A DNA stretch of 64,000 nucleotides. It comes from Icerya purchasi. Lineage: Eukaryota > Arthropoda > Insecta > Hemiptera > Monophlebidae. The notes under the pieces are model-generated. The model was given only the letters and a program-made list of their open reading frames with translations, ran no database searches and was not told the DNA's origin. Each line of letters begins with the position of its first letter. The stretch's first letter is position 1. Shown one piece after another: positions 11,703 through 22,663 of the stretch. Location: NCBI GenBank assembly GCA_039619475.1, contig CM077115.1, positions 495,215,352 to 495,279,351 of the forward strand, in the 5' to 3' direction. Position numbers and translations under genes: made by a program.

Positions 11703-11847
11703 CAGCGAATCAGAATCACCGTCCTCGTCGACGTCAAAGAAGAGGCACCCGACAGTCACAGCAGGACACGGAAAGCTAGTTTCAATCAAGGATCCTCGAC
11801 TAGCCGGAGTCCAAACATTGTAGCAATCGTACAAGAAGAAGCCACAG
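11703..11847 (+). CDS. possible internal exon on the plus strand
   Basis: A GC-richer stretch opens right after an AG at 11701-11702 (aaatttag) and stays open for 48 codons to a donor cacag|gtcaga. The protein reads VDVKEEAPDSHSRTRKASF and then a segment with SRSPNIVAIVQEEA, rich in Ser/Arg, with codon usage unlike the surrounding AT-rich sequence. The acceptor lacks a strong pyrimidine tract and no partner exon was found in the window. It lies inside intron 2 of the minus-strand gene. Alternatives are a 5' UTR exon or chance. I do not recognise the protein. Confidence 0.25.
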
Positions 11848-11944
11848 GTCAGAACTAATTTGTTTTATTCATCTTATAAATTATTTTGTTGCATATTACG
11901 ATTTGTCGATTAATTTGTTTTGGTGCAATCATGTCTGGATGATA

Positions 11945-11948
<4 letters not shown>

Positions 11949-11982
<34 letters not shown>
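11949..11982. repeat. (GT)n microsatellite
   Basis: About 17 GT units. Confidence 0.9.
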
Positions 11983-11983
<1 letters not shown>

Positions 11984-13049
11984 TCAAATTTACTTTAATT
12001 TCGTGTAACGACAACCGTAAATTGTACAAGTATAGGGTGTTACATTTTCGTGCAGCTGCATCTTCTAGAATGAGTTTTGTAAAGTTACAGTATATTAAAA
12101 TAAAGGTTTCGATTTACAGTTTGTGTATATGTGTAATTCTGTCACGCGTGGGCATAATTAATTAAATGAAATAAAATCATCGCGTACTTGCAAAAGAAAA
12201 ACATAAAAATAAAAGAATAATTCTTCTTTAATAACTTTATTTATTACTATCACCAAGACAATATGGAGTACAGACTCCAAAACATGTCGGCTAATTATAT
12301 TATATATTAATAAAAAAAAAAAAAAAAATTCTGTAATACGTGTATAATATTAAAGTTAATTAAATCTTAAAAACAGAAAATGGATGATACTCATTATATA
12401 ATAACAAATCTAAAAAAGTGAAGCTATGTAAACTTTTATCACAATCAATTACCATATCGTGACTGGTATGCAATGATATATATGTATGTCCATAGGTATA
12501 CACGTTCATACTATCGTGCAATCGATATAAACGCGCATCTTAAGAAATACCTCTTAAATGAAATCACGATATTGCTTATAAATTTACATTAGAGTACTAT
12601 GTATAAAAATAAAGATTTTAATAGAGTGTGAAGGTAGAGATAACTACGATAATGTAAATGCTCTCGTTCATAAAAGTACTGCCTTCATATTTATATTTGT
12701 AATTAAATACTTCTCCTATAAGTGGAATATAATACGTCATAAAGCCATTGCGGCCGGACTGTATTGCGCAGACAGATAAGAGAATTCGTTTCATTTAGAC
12801 TCGCTAAAAAATGTTTTCATAGGGTTTTCATAGGGTTTTCATCGGTTTCATTAGGAAAAATTGTTCGATCAACAGGTTGGTTTCGGAGAATGTGCAGGAG
12901 CTAAGAATGCGGTCACGTGTTATTTAAGTTATTGCGTACGCAAGTAAAGTAAGTTTTTGTTTTTTAGTTAAGTAGATAGACAGTTTAGAAAATAAGTTAA
13001 TGGTAACTGGAAAAATGAAATAGCGAAGAAGCAATAGAGGAAATAGGTC

Positions 13050-13262
13050 ATTGATTAGAAAAATAACTTACGGCAGACACCGTGTTATAAAAATTATTTC
13101 ATTTTAATGATTAACGTTTCGGACAGCTTACACTGACCACCACCATCAGAAGTGAACCCCCTTTTGATGATGGTCAGTGTAAGCTGTCCGGAACGTTGAG
13201 CGTTTTAAAATAAAAGAACTTTATTATAACATGGTGTCTACTGTAAATTATTTTTCTAATCA
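13050..13262. mobile_element. hairpin MITE, ~95-bp arms
   Basis: The left arm starts attgattagaaaaataac at 13050 and the right arm ends gttatttttctaatcat-like at 13262. The inner parts gacagcttacactgacca and tggtcagtgtaagctgtc pair perfectly across a short loop (about 13150-13172). Divergence grows outward. There is no coding content, so a transposase acting in trans is required. No certain target duplication is seen. Confidence 0.7.
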
Positions 13263-16200
13263 TATTCACTATGGAAGTTTCAGACGTTCAAGCAGGGGTA
13301 AATGATCAAAGTAAAGGGATCTTCAGAAATAATAATACTATGATGAAGCTTTTTCGTCAAAGGGGGTTGCTAAACAACATAAAGACGGAACATTGAATTT
13401 ATGAAAAATCTTACGACATAAAAACGCTGCAAGTAATTCTTTTTAATGATATTATTAATTTTTAAACATTTTGCTATGCATTTTAGTAATTACGCCGTAT
13501 ATGAGAGAGTAAAACGCTCAGTTGCAAAATAGATTTTACTTCAGAATAATTTAGGAATTTAAATTGCCGGGGAAATGATTAAAGTCCTGCAATAGGAGTT
13601 TTAATATACATATAAAAATCTTAAACCGTTGCCGACTATTGTGGTAGCATCAATTTTAAAATTTAAAACGATTGACGTAAGAAGAGTACGGAATGTTTAC
13701 GAACCATCACGAGCTTGCATTATTGGATACTAATTAGGATAGGAATTTATTCTCTATTGCGATGTGTCGAAAGAAGAAAATTTCACAATTATGCCGATAA
13801 GACTAAAATCAACCGATGTCTTCGTGATATGATAAAACTACCTTTTATGGATAGCCCGCATTATATTAATTATATACGCATATTTAATAAAAACTAAGGA
13901 TTCCAAATTTAGTATATTAATACGTATCTCTGAGAAGTAATTAAACAGTGTTTTTATTTGAAAATTAATAGTCGCTAAAAGCTAGCCTTCTGATTCAAGC
14001 AATTAATTTATGCATCCTGATATAAAAGTCAACTGTTTCAATTAAGCACATCATGACAATATTTCGTTTCCTCAATTTAAATTAAGTTTTTATTTTACTG
14101 AACTAAATAAAAAAACTATTCGTGACACTGGTTGATTTCACCAAGCTGCAGAATACAAATAGAAAAAAAAACATTAACCATTTACAATTTTAAGAATTCT
14201 TTTAGCTCGTCCAAGAATTATTGGTACTTCTAGTCACTCCCCTAGAGTCTAAAGACATAAATTACTTACTCTTTTTTTTTTTTTTTTTTTGGAAATTGTT
14301 ATTGTGTGATTGGTTTTCATAGAATGGAACTGATAGGATTAATTTCACTCGCAATCTCATTTGAAATTGACGAATTTCGGTACATCAGGTCGAGTTCGAT
14401 ACAAGATTTATAGAACATGAGCAGAGTGCAATGATCACTTCTTCAATCTGTATGTGAAAAATCAAGTATAGCCTTTTGCGTGATGATACGGTTAATGTGC
14501 TTATAGAACGAAAGATAACTATTTAAAAATATTTCCAATTAACGAAAGGAACTAGCACGGAGGATTAATCCATTATTTAAGGAAAGATTAATTATGGAAG
14601 GAGATCAAAAGGACGAAGATTGCAGATAACAGCAGAGGATTTATTACGGGAAATAAAAAGTTGAATGCTGGATAAAATATTTTATAAAGTTGTTAAAGAG
14701 TTTTAAGGCTGAGAGTTAGCCACAGAGATGCTGCGATAGACGGAGTAAATGAGCACGTTGTCGCGGAAAAAAGGAAAGAGAATTTAATGAGACAGATGAT
14801 GAACAGGATTGGACTAAGACAAGAGCCCCGAGGCAATCTACGAAAGACCCCAGTCTAGAGACGGAATACAGAGAAGAAAGAATGATGGTTTTAGATTGGA
14901 CTAATGACAAGAGAAGAAAAGAAGACACTGGAATATTAAAACAGATCATAAAATTAAATAGAATGGGAAGGTGGATATTATTAAAGGCGGCAGTAGCATC
15001 AACAAAGGAGACGACAAGGAATTTTTATTGATAAATAATGCACGAACGTCCGACAATAATGTACTGATACAACTGGAAAGACCACGCTCAGGACGAAAAT
15101 CAATCACATTATTGGGTAACAAATTATCTGTTCCAAACTAGACGTTTGTTGATCGAAACTGTCAAAAAAATTTCCGACATAGAAAGCAAGGCGAATTGGA
15201 CGAAGAGAGAAGAAAGAACTAAATCTCCGGATCGGGATGATAATGAAAGTATTCCAAGCAGGAATAGAGCCGGATAGGGGAAAGAAATTAAATATTCTTA
15301 AGAGGAACCGAAGAAAAGAATTGGAGGAACTTCTTAGAAGAAGGAAAGGGAAGTAATTAGAAGAATTTTGTAAGATTGTTTTAAGATTAATGCAGGTAAA
15401 AGGAGAGAACAGAAAATGTATGGAGCTGACGGAAGTCGAGATGCGACGGTCTCTGAAGTTGGGAGCGTAACCAGGAGCTAATGAGTTAACAAATCGAATT
15501 AATTTGTCAGGAGAAACGATGTTGAGCTAAACGAGATTTAAAGGCTTTCGCTATTGTCCGATATACGGGTAAGAACTTGGAACTTAAGAAAGAGGGACAG
15601 AAGCTTCTTCACAAAGGATTTAGCATTTGAACCGCAAAGCGATTGCGATCATACAAATCCAAAAAAAAAAAAAAAAAAACGTTTTAAAAAAGTTCTTATG
15701 ATTAATGTGATCAACTGACGATTGGGAGCACTAGTGCATATTGGGGAAAGAATTTAGCGGTTAGGTTAACCCATTTATTCATGGTTGGGAACCCACAATA
15801 ATATTACTTTGCAGTTTGCTAGCCTGTCCCAGCAAAATCTGAAAACAATGCAAAGCGTGTGAAAATCGTACTTACCAAAAAAATGGAAATGCTCCAAAAA
15901 AAATTTTTTTCTGAATGGAATTTATTACCGAAAAAAAAAAAAAAAACTTGCTGATTCACAAACCCTTTACCTAACACAGTAATCAACAGGGGCCGTGTGC
16001 TGCATTGGTCATCATTTAAGGCACTAGTCAAATTTGCTAGGATCAAATATTTTCATTTCAAACGCGAAAGGCAATTTACGCGGCAGTGCTTTGAAGATTT
16101 TAGTTTACAGTACTAGTAATACACCACTTTTGAAGTGAAAAAGTATTTAAAATAAGCTTAAACTAATAATCGTTTATTGATATAAAATTAATCACGAATG

Positions 16201-16431
16201 AAAGAAATCTTATGAAAAAAAATATAGTTTCTGTTTGAACTATCACTTTTACAACAAGATTTTTGTCAATGACAAGACATTATTATAAATAATTTATGCT
16301 AAAAATGTGATCATTAATAGATTTAAAACTTTTAATATTGAGTAAAAAATAACAAAAAAATAAAAAAAAACGAATTTTTATTTTAAACTTACACATGCAC
16401 AAACTCATACTTAATAAAAGGGTATATTTAC

Positions 16432-16570
16432 CTGATTAAATTGAGAAGGTTAATTTCTGACTGACTTAGATTTTCTTTGTTCTCAGCGGCATTTAACTCG
16501 CATATTAGTTTCGGTAAACAGGAGTTTTTTACGGCGTTAAGTATTCGATCTTTTCGAAGACTTTTCAGTT
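16432..16570 (-). CDS. secreted cysteine protein, exon 2
   Basis: The acceptor tttatttaaacag precedes 16570 and the donor AATCAG|gtaaatata follows 16432; both are canonical. The exon is 139 bases: two bases that complete the Glu codon begun in exon 1, 45 codons, then AG that exon 3 completes as Arg. The protein reads LKSLRKDRILNAVKNSCLPK, continues with LICELNAAENKEN and ends SEINLLNLI. C-x5-C-E is the first half of a DM4/DM12-like cysteine signature. The alternative frames contain stops. It is too short to be called as a plain ORF and sits alone between 26-kb and 5.7-kb introns. I consider it a genuine exon on splice sites, phase and composition together. Confidence 0.8.
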
Positions 16571-16696
16571 CTGTTTAAATAAAAAACAAGTCACATTTTT
16601 GTATAAAGTTTTAATTTCAGCAAATTTAAAATAAAATTCGCTTCAATATATTTTTTCATAATTAAAATTTCAAATACCTTAATGCTGCATTACAGT

Positions 16697-16697
16697 A

Positions 16698-16736
<39 letters not shown>
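16697..16736. repeat. (TA)n microsatellite
   Basis: About 18 TA units within intron 1. Confidence 0.9.
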
Positions 16737-16739
<3 letters not shown>

Positions 16740-17889
16740 AAATGTTCAAAAATAAATAAATACCAGCTTTAAGATTTGCTATAAAAATTTAATAAAAATC
16801 TACTAACAGTTAAAAAATAGTTATTACATAAAAAATAATATATTTCAGAGATATACCTTAGGGTGATATTATGATAATTTTTATACAACATTAATTCTTT
16901 TGAGTAGGCATCAAATTAAAATTACAATTACTAGAAATAATTTAATGAATATACAATGCAGTTTTTAATTATTATTGTAACTTGAATTTGGTATTTTTTT
17001 TTCAGACTAGTCTACATTTTTATACGATTTTTTTTTGAAAAAAAACTTTTAATTAATATGCTTTTAATGAATATTAACCGTTTCCTTTATTTATCTACAG
17101 ATTTTATTAAAAATATGCAGATAATGTAAAATTATCAAAAAAATAATATATTGTAAAGCTGAAAGTGAATTTATTTAAACAATTTCAAATCATAATTATT
17201 AAATTTGTTCGCCACTTAATGTTCTCTAATAATTGCCATATTTTTACACTACTCTTATTAAAATATCTTCAATGTTATAATGTAAATTTTTTGTCTTTTT
17301 AAAAACGGCAATCTTGTAAATGGCGTTAGTTTTCTTTATTCGAATCCATATTTACATGTGGCAGTAATACTGATATAATCCTACTTTAATTTTTTTAAAT
17401 TACGTTTCTACGGTAAAATGATAATATTTTAAGTCAATCACGCCTGTTACATTAATAAAAAATTATCTAAAGGAACCTCATTTTTTCACGTTTTTTGATG
17501 ACTGTTCAGTTTGTGTTTACTGATTTTAATCGGTACCCATATGGTAACACCGCTGAATGGTACACTTTCGAATGAACAAAGAGTCATTATAATCAATGCA
17601 CATGAGTTATGCGCGAACAAAAAAAAAAAAAAAAAAATACACGGCGAATATGTAACCTTCTTTTTTTAAGTTAGTAAAAACTAAAAAAATAATTTTTAGT
17701 CGAATGATAAGGTCGATTTTAAAAATAAAAAAAGAACAGAATAAATTTACAGCTGGTAAATAATGATTAAAAAATGTACAAAACTGAACAAAAGAACTAT
17801 TTATCTATACACGTGTAGCCTGAAAATAATTAAAATTAGTATACTAAATATTTCGGATTTAAATAAATGAGAAAAAATTTAAACTAAGA

Positions 17890-18531
17890 CAAAATTTATG
17901 GCGGATGAAAGAGTACCTGCTGTGGATACCTAGTCACTCGGGCATATTTAGAAAATGAAACAGCTGATTCCTTGGCTCGGATTGTTGCTTCTTCCCGCCT
18001 TTTTTTTAAAAAACTTCCATCCGCTAACTTCCTATCGATATGTAAAAGCTTCCATAACAGGTATTGGTCGGACACCTACGCTTTCTTCCTTATTTTAGTA
18101 ATTATTCAGTTCATCTGCCTGTTCAGCCTATTCTTTCTCCCTATTCATGGTTTCTTTTGCATCCCTCTCTTCGACGTTCTCATGTTATTTCCGTTGTTCG
18201 TATGCGTTTTGGCCATTCTCTGCTGCCTTTCTCCAGATTTCGCTTTTCCCTGATTTCCTCTCCACACTGTTCTCTCCATCCGGATGATGCAGTTATTTGC
18301 GATGCCGAACATCTTCGAGTGTTCATCTGTTTCTGTGGAGCATTCTGTATTCCTATTTGTTGAAGCTTGGGCATCCTACTCCTTATTGTGCTTCTTATAT
18401 CCTGTTTTTTCCCTTCCTACTAGTTATTCCTGTTATTTGTTCCTTTTTATAAAAGATTTCTGATCGGATTAAAATATAACCGACTTGAGTAAAGGTCCTT
18501 GGTTGACGAGCCCAAGAGATTAAAAAAAAAA
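17890..18531 (+). mobile_element. I-type LINE 3' end (RNase H and zinc motif), decayed
   Basis: Starts with the RNase H end LLWIPSHSGI (about 17915-17945) and a broken N-x-x-A-D-S-L-A-R. It continues through a C-terminal region with RMRFGHSLLP (about 18200) and the knuckle CSLHPDD...CDAEHL (about 18265-18320), and ends in a poly(A) stretch at about 18521-18530. Multiple stops and shifts are present. The 3' sequence (ccttggttgacgagccc before the poly(A)) resembles the end of the copy at 58190-59020, and the zinc block matches those at 45600 and 58740, so the three are one family. The open frames at 17972-18253 and 18064-18363 are its fragments. Confidence 0.6.
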
Positions 18532-18959
18532 GAACCTCAATTCATGCGATATTTTCAATTTTTAACGGTACAAATGAATTATCTGCATCAAACGTTGACA
18601 TATTGTTTTGTTTTTTTTGGTTTAAAATATAATTATAAAAAATCTTTCGAATTACTGAACGAAATTTATACGAAAACAAAAATACATCATCAAACGGAAT
18701 TATATTTAACTATTGGCAACATATTTCTGTAAAAATGCATGGCTGATATTGTTCAAGTCCGATATCATAAATGAGCTGTGGATTGGCACCAAGAGACACT
18801 TTAACAGAAGAACTCATGAAGATAAAAACTCCGTTACAACGGATAAAATATTTAAAAAAATTAACTTCTCGACGGTATACTGTCCCAAAATGTTGCATAC
18901 TACAGACCAAACTTTTGTTAAGAAATAATGATGATGAGAAAAGAAGTATGATTTTATAA

Positions 18960-19100
18960 TGACAAAAGTTGGTAATGTCAGGATGCAGCAAGCTTTCCGT
19001 TATCAGCCATCATTTTCATAGAGTTATGGTTACCATGCATGAAAAATCAGGACCATTACAAGTAATATTATATGCGGATGATCTTCTACTGATTAACTGA
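18960..19100 (+). pseudogene. RT scrap with YADD box
   Basis: A short frame at about 19052-19101 reads VILYADDLLLIN, the catalytic box C of a reverse transcriptase, preceded in shifted frames by LINE-like sequence. Only this core is recognisable; the clade is unknown. Confidence 0.45.
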
Positions 19101-19703
19101 ATAGCATACGAAGAAGATAACGAAAATTAATATATGTGTTCCGAGTTAGATGTATTTGTACGCGTACGCGAAACAAAGTCTTAACCTTATCTTATCAGCT
19201 ACAGTTTATCATTCACGCATTTATCGTTTTATATTCATGTTCCGATAAGTGTCAAGTAAATTGTAATCGCAACATAAAACTTTACCAGTTTCAGCCGCGG
19301 ACTGAGCTGGTCTTTTGTAAATCAAACAATCAAAACGACATCCGGTACTGAGTACAGACTGAGCATACGAAAAAAGAAACCTTCCCGTCCGCCAACCAAG
19401 CGATAATTTTCCCATACGTCGACGGAGATCCTCTGCCGTATTATGCTCGAAAAATGGTAAATATTATAGGTAATAATATACTACATTGCGCGATTAAATA
19501 TCGAACAACCGCGTTCGCATGTATATCAAGATCAGAGAAAATTTTTTCAAGTCAGGTGATCAAATTGAAATTAATAGAAAACCAGTCAAGGCCAGATGGT
19601 ATCGACAAGAAAAAAAAGATAAGAAAGTAATCCAACGTCTCACGTCCCCCACGCAGAGATAATTAAACTAATCGTTTGTCACGGAGTAGTACCAGCTTCG
19701 GAC

Positions 19704-20600
19704 ATGGAATTCTTGCGGCTTACGCGGGAAGAGGGTTTAACAAACATCCTCTCAGAAAGAAGATTTATATATATTTCAGCTGAAACTGCGGAAATATTGT
19801 CAACCTCAGAGTACGTCAAATATGAAAACGACGAATATAGAGTATTTTACAATGATGTTCAAATTAAATGTTTCATCTGCCTCCAGTTCGGCTACACAAC
19901 TCAGTCGTGTGAGTTCAGCAAATCCGAAGAATATAATGAAACTCCAGAAAAAGTTCGATAACCAATGAATCAGAAAAAAATTCTCAAAAATCAAACGACG
20001 ATGAAAAGGATGCTAACAATGCAATCAAAATTGTCGAATCGACTGGAAATTCGAGCACGGACGTACCTTCTAGCATCATCTGCCAAGGTGAAGATGTACT
20101 TCCTGGTAACGAAAATATAAACCACGATGAAATGGACATTGTTCAGCAGACCATTAAAAGACCGCTCTCAATCAGCACCCAATCTCAACAATCGACGATC
20201 TTCCGGCGCCTACAGACGAAACAGATACATGACATAAAAAAAAAAAAAAAACAAAACCAATAAAAAGCCAAAATCAAAAATCCCGCAACGAGTTTAACCG
20301 AGGAAACATTCTCAACAAAGGAACTTTGAAATCAATCGAAGAAAATGTTGGAAAAAATAAACAAGATTATCCGATCTCACTTTCCAACTTTAAATTACTC
20401 ATGAATTTTTCTAAAAGGACAGTAAGATCCTACCCAATGCGTAGCCCAACTTACCATCGATTTCAATGGGATAATAAAAATCCCGGCCGACAATTATCAG
20501 TATCTAGAACACCGATCAATAAAGAACCGCTTTACAAGATTAGAAAAAAAATTAGAAGAATCAATTCCAGAAAGTGCCAAAAGTTCAGATAATCCAGATA
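19704..20600 (+). pseudogene. LINE ORF1 (gag-like) remnant
   Basis: From 19704 the frame encodes a hydrophilic protein whose knuckle CFICLQFGYTTQSC sits at about residues 56-69 (19869-19910). After a stop at 19961 the reading continues in other frames to about 20600 with Ser/Thr/Gln/Asn-rich sequence. In I-like elements ORF1 binds the element RNA and chaperones target priming. Only one CCHC finger is visible where related proteins often have two or three. Confidence 0.5.
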
Positions 20601-20639
20601 ACAGACAGAAAGAGCCTGATATGAACGATTGACTTCGAT

Positions 20640-21091
20640 TGGTAATACTTAATCTAATTCGTTATTCAATGGTACTGCAATGGCGTGAGAAGCCATTAAA
20701 ACGAATTCCAACTCCGAATTCAAAAAACCTCTCCCCAAGTCATCCCTCTACAAGAAACCCATTTACGGCCACAATTTTCGTTTCAAATTCACAAGTACCA
20801 TATTTTTCGTAATGACCACCCTGGGGGCATCATTGCTTGTGGTGGAGTCGCAATTCTAGCGAACAAAAAAATAAAATCAATCTCAATCGCTCTAATCAGT
20901 AATTTAAAAGTAATAACCGTTCAAGTATATACTCTTAACCACTTCAAAAGCCCTATTACTATCTGCAATATTAACATACTCCCTGACCAAAATCTCCAGT
21001 GCTATGACTTAGATGGTATTCGAAACCAGCTACCAACTCCCTATATAATCACCGGTAACTTAACGCTCACAGCCTAACTTGGGGCTCAAAT
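20640..21091 (+). pseudogene. LINE endonuclease domain, 5' half
   Basis: Reads VQWYCNGVRSH (about 20670), LQETHLRPQFSF (about 20750), GGIIACGGVAILANKKI (about 20823) and, with one base missing, a block equivalent to the family's G-D-F-N-A-H-S...W-G-S at 21053-21090. These are the metal- and phosphate-binding blocks of the APE-type endonuclease that nicks the target. The domain is interrupted at 21091 by another LINE and resumes at 22659. Confidence 0.6.
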
Positions 21092-22658
21092 TCGGAGCTT
21101 TTCAATATGGATTTCAAAAAAATAAATCAACATCAAAATTACTGGCAGATTTCGCAGAATATATACACAGTCAAATAGCAATACAAAAGCACTGCATAAT
21201 AATTTTTGTAGATTTGATAAAAGCCTTTGACACAATTAGACACGATATACTATTAAAAGAATTAGAAGAAATAGGAATCTCTGGAAGACATTTAAAATGG
21301 TTCAAAAATTACTAACAGATAGAAACAGTATTGTACAAATAAATGGAACGGTTAGTGAAAAAATTAAAATAATAAATGGAGTACCGCAAGGCTCTATATT
21401 AGCTCCAATACTATTTATAACCTATATTAGGAATATCAGTAAAACTTTAAAATTTGCAAAAATATATGCATACGCTGACGATATAGCAATAATAATGTCT
21501 CACAAAAATCATAAAGTAGCAGAAAACTTAATACAAAAAGATTTAGATGAGCTAACAAAATGGACACATGACAGAGGATTATATATTAACTCAGACAAAT
21601 CAAAAGTAATGTGGATAAAACCAAGCAGTAAATATAATATAGATGAAATCAAAATAAAACTTCACAGTTTAAAATGTCAGCATTCACACACACAGAACAC
21701 ATGTAGCTATAACAATTTAGAGGAAGTGTATAAATATAAATATTTGAGTGTCACAGTGGACAACATGTTTAGATGGAATGAACATATAGATAATGTAGTA
21801 AATAAATTGAGGAAAACGCTACCCAGTCTCTATCAAATGAAGAACTCTGTTATAAACACATCAACAAAAATAATGGTTTTCAACACATTATGTCAAACAC
21901 ACTTGTATTACGGTATTATGGCTTGGGGGCACGCGAATAATACAAAACTAAAGCAATTAAATTATTCACAGGACAAATGTTTGAAACTCTGTGTAGGAAA
22001 AAAATATGAAACTCTTTCAAATATAAGTTCTTCAAATATTAGGAAAAGACATTTAATACTTACTCCAAAAATGATACTTAAATACAATATACTAATTAAA
22101 TATATAGAAAAAGAAATCAGTGTGTAATAGCAAGAAATAAATGTAATTACAGATTGCGTAACGTTAGACAATACGAATATCAATATAGAAGACACGCTAA
22201 TAAACATGAAGACAAATTACAACAATTGGTTCTAACAAAGTTACTTAATAATACTCAGATAAATAATATTATAAAAGAAAACAAAAATAAAATAAGTAAA
22301 ACTAAATTAAAGGAAATGCTGCTAGGAAATAGTGAATAATAAAAAACACGAGCATAATACCAAACTATATAAAACATTTAGGTGTGTGGATGCACGTGTG
22401 TGTGCGTGTATGGGTGTGCATATTTGTAGATGTAGGTGTACATATGCGTGTATGTTATATATACATTGTTAATTTGTGAGAAATAGATATTTAAATGATT
22501 TATAAAGTAGTTATAGATGAATAATGATAAGTTATAGAAACTAAGCATGTAATCTAAACTTATTAAATAAACTTACTCGTGTGTATTTATTTTGGGAACC
22601 CGCCGACAAGTCAACTGACTTGGTGGGGACTCGCCATGAATTAATAAAAAAAAAACCA
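21092..22658 (+). mobile_element. 5'-truncated LINE inserted in the I-type LINE
   Basis: A 1.57-kb insertion starting mid-RT. The host endonuclease reads up to ggctcaaat before it and resumes at acaaataatcgaggtaattt after it, and CAAAT (21087-21091 and 22659-22663) may be the target duplication. It carries RT blocks A to C and the C-terminal region, a 250-base 3' UTR with (gt)-rich stretches, a small terminal hairpin (about 22602-22625) and an A-tail (22645-22655). The RT lacks an RNase H and differs from the host LINE, so it belongs to another clade, Jockey/CR1-like by general appearance. Only two frameshifts separate it from an open frame, so it is younger than its host. Confidence 0.7.
21101..22339 (+). 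pseudogene. reverse transcriptase of the inserted LINE
   Basis: Box A FVDLIKAFDTIRHD is at 21208-21249, box B NGVPQGSILAP at about 21376-21408, and the catalytic YADD at 21471-21482. Thumb and C-terminal sequence runs to 22127, and the last ~60 residues continue in another frame to a stop at 22339. One base is missing near 21314 (the frame breaks after HLKWFKNY) and another indel lies near 22118. The N-terminal endonuclease and the RT fingers are absent by 5' truncation, the usual outcome of incomplete target-primed reverse transcription. Confidence 0.7.
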
Positions 22659-22663
22659 CAAAT

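Larger units (their letters stand above)
10731..16431 (-). other. intron 2 of the secreted-protein gene
   Basis: GT donor at 16431-16430 (gtaaata), AG acceptor at 10732-10731. It contains a 50-bp tandem duplication (11590-11679), a (GT)n tract, a possible plus-strand exon (11703-11847), a hairpin MITE (13050-13262), a purine-rich stretch at about 14560-15640 in which I recognise nothing, and several poly(A) runs. Confidence 0.7.

Noticed and set aside
14560..15640. Purine-rich stretch considered as LINE ORF
   Set aside because: All frames are interrupted and no RT, endonuclease or knuckle motif could be read.
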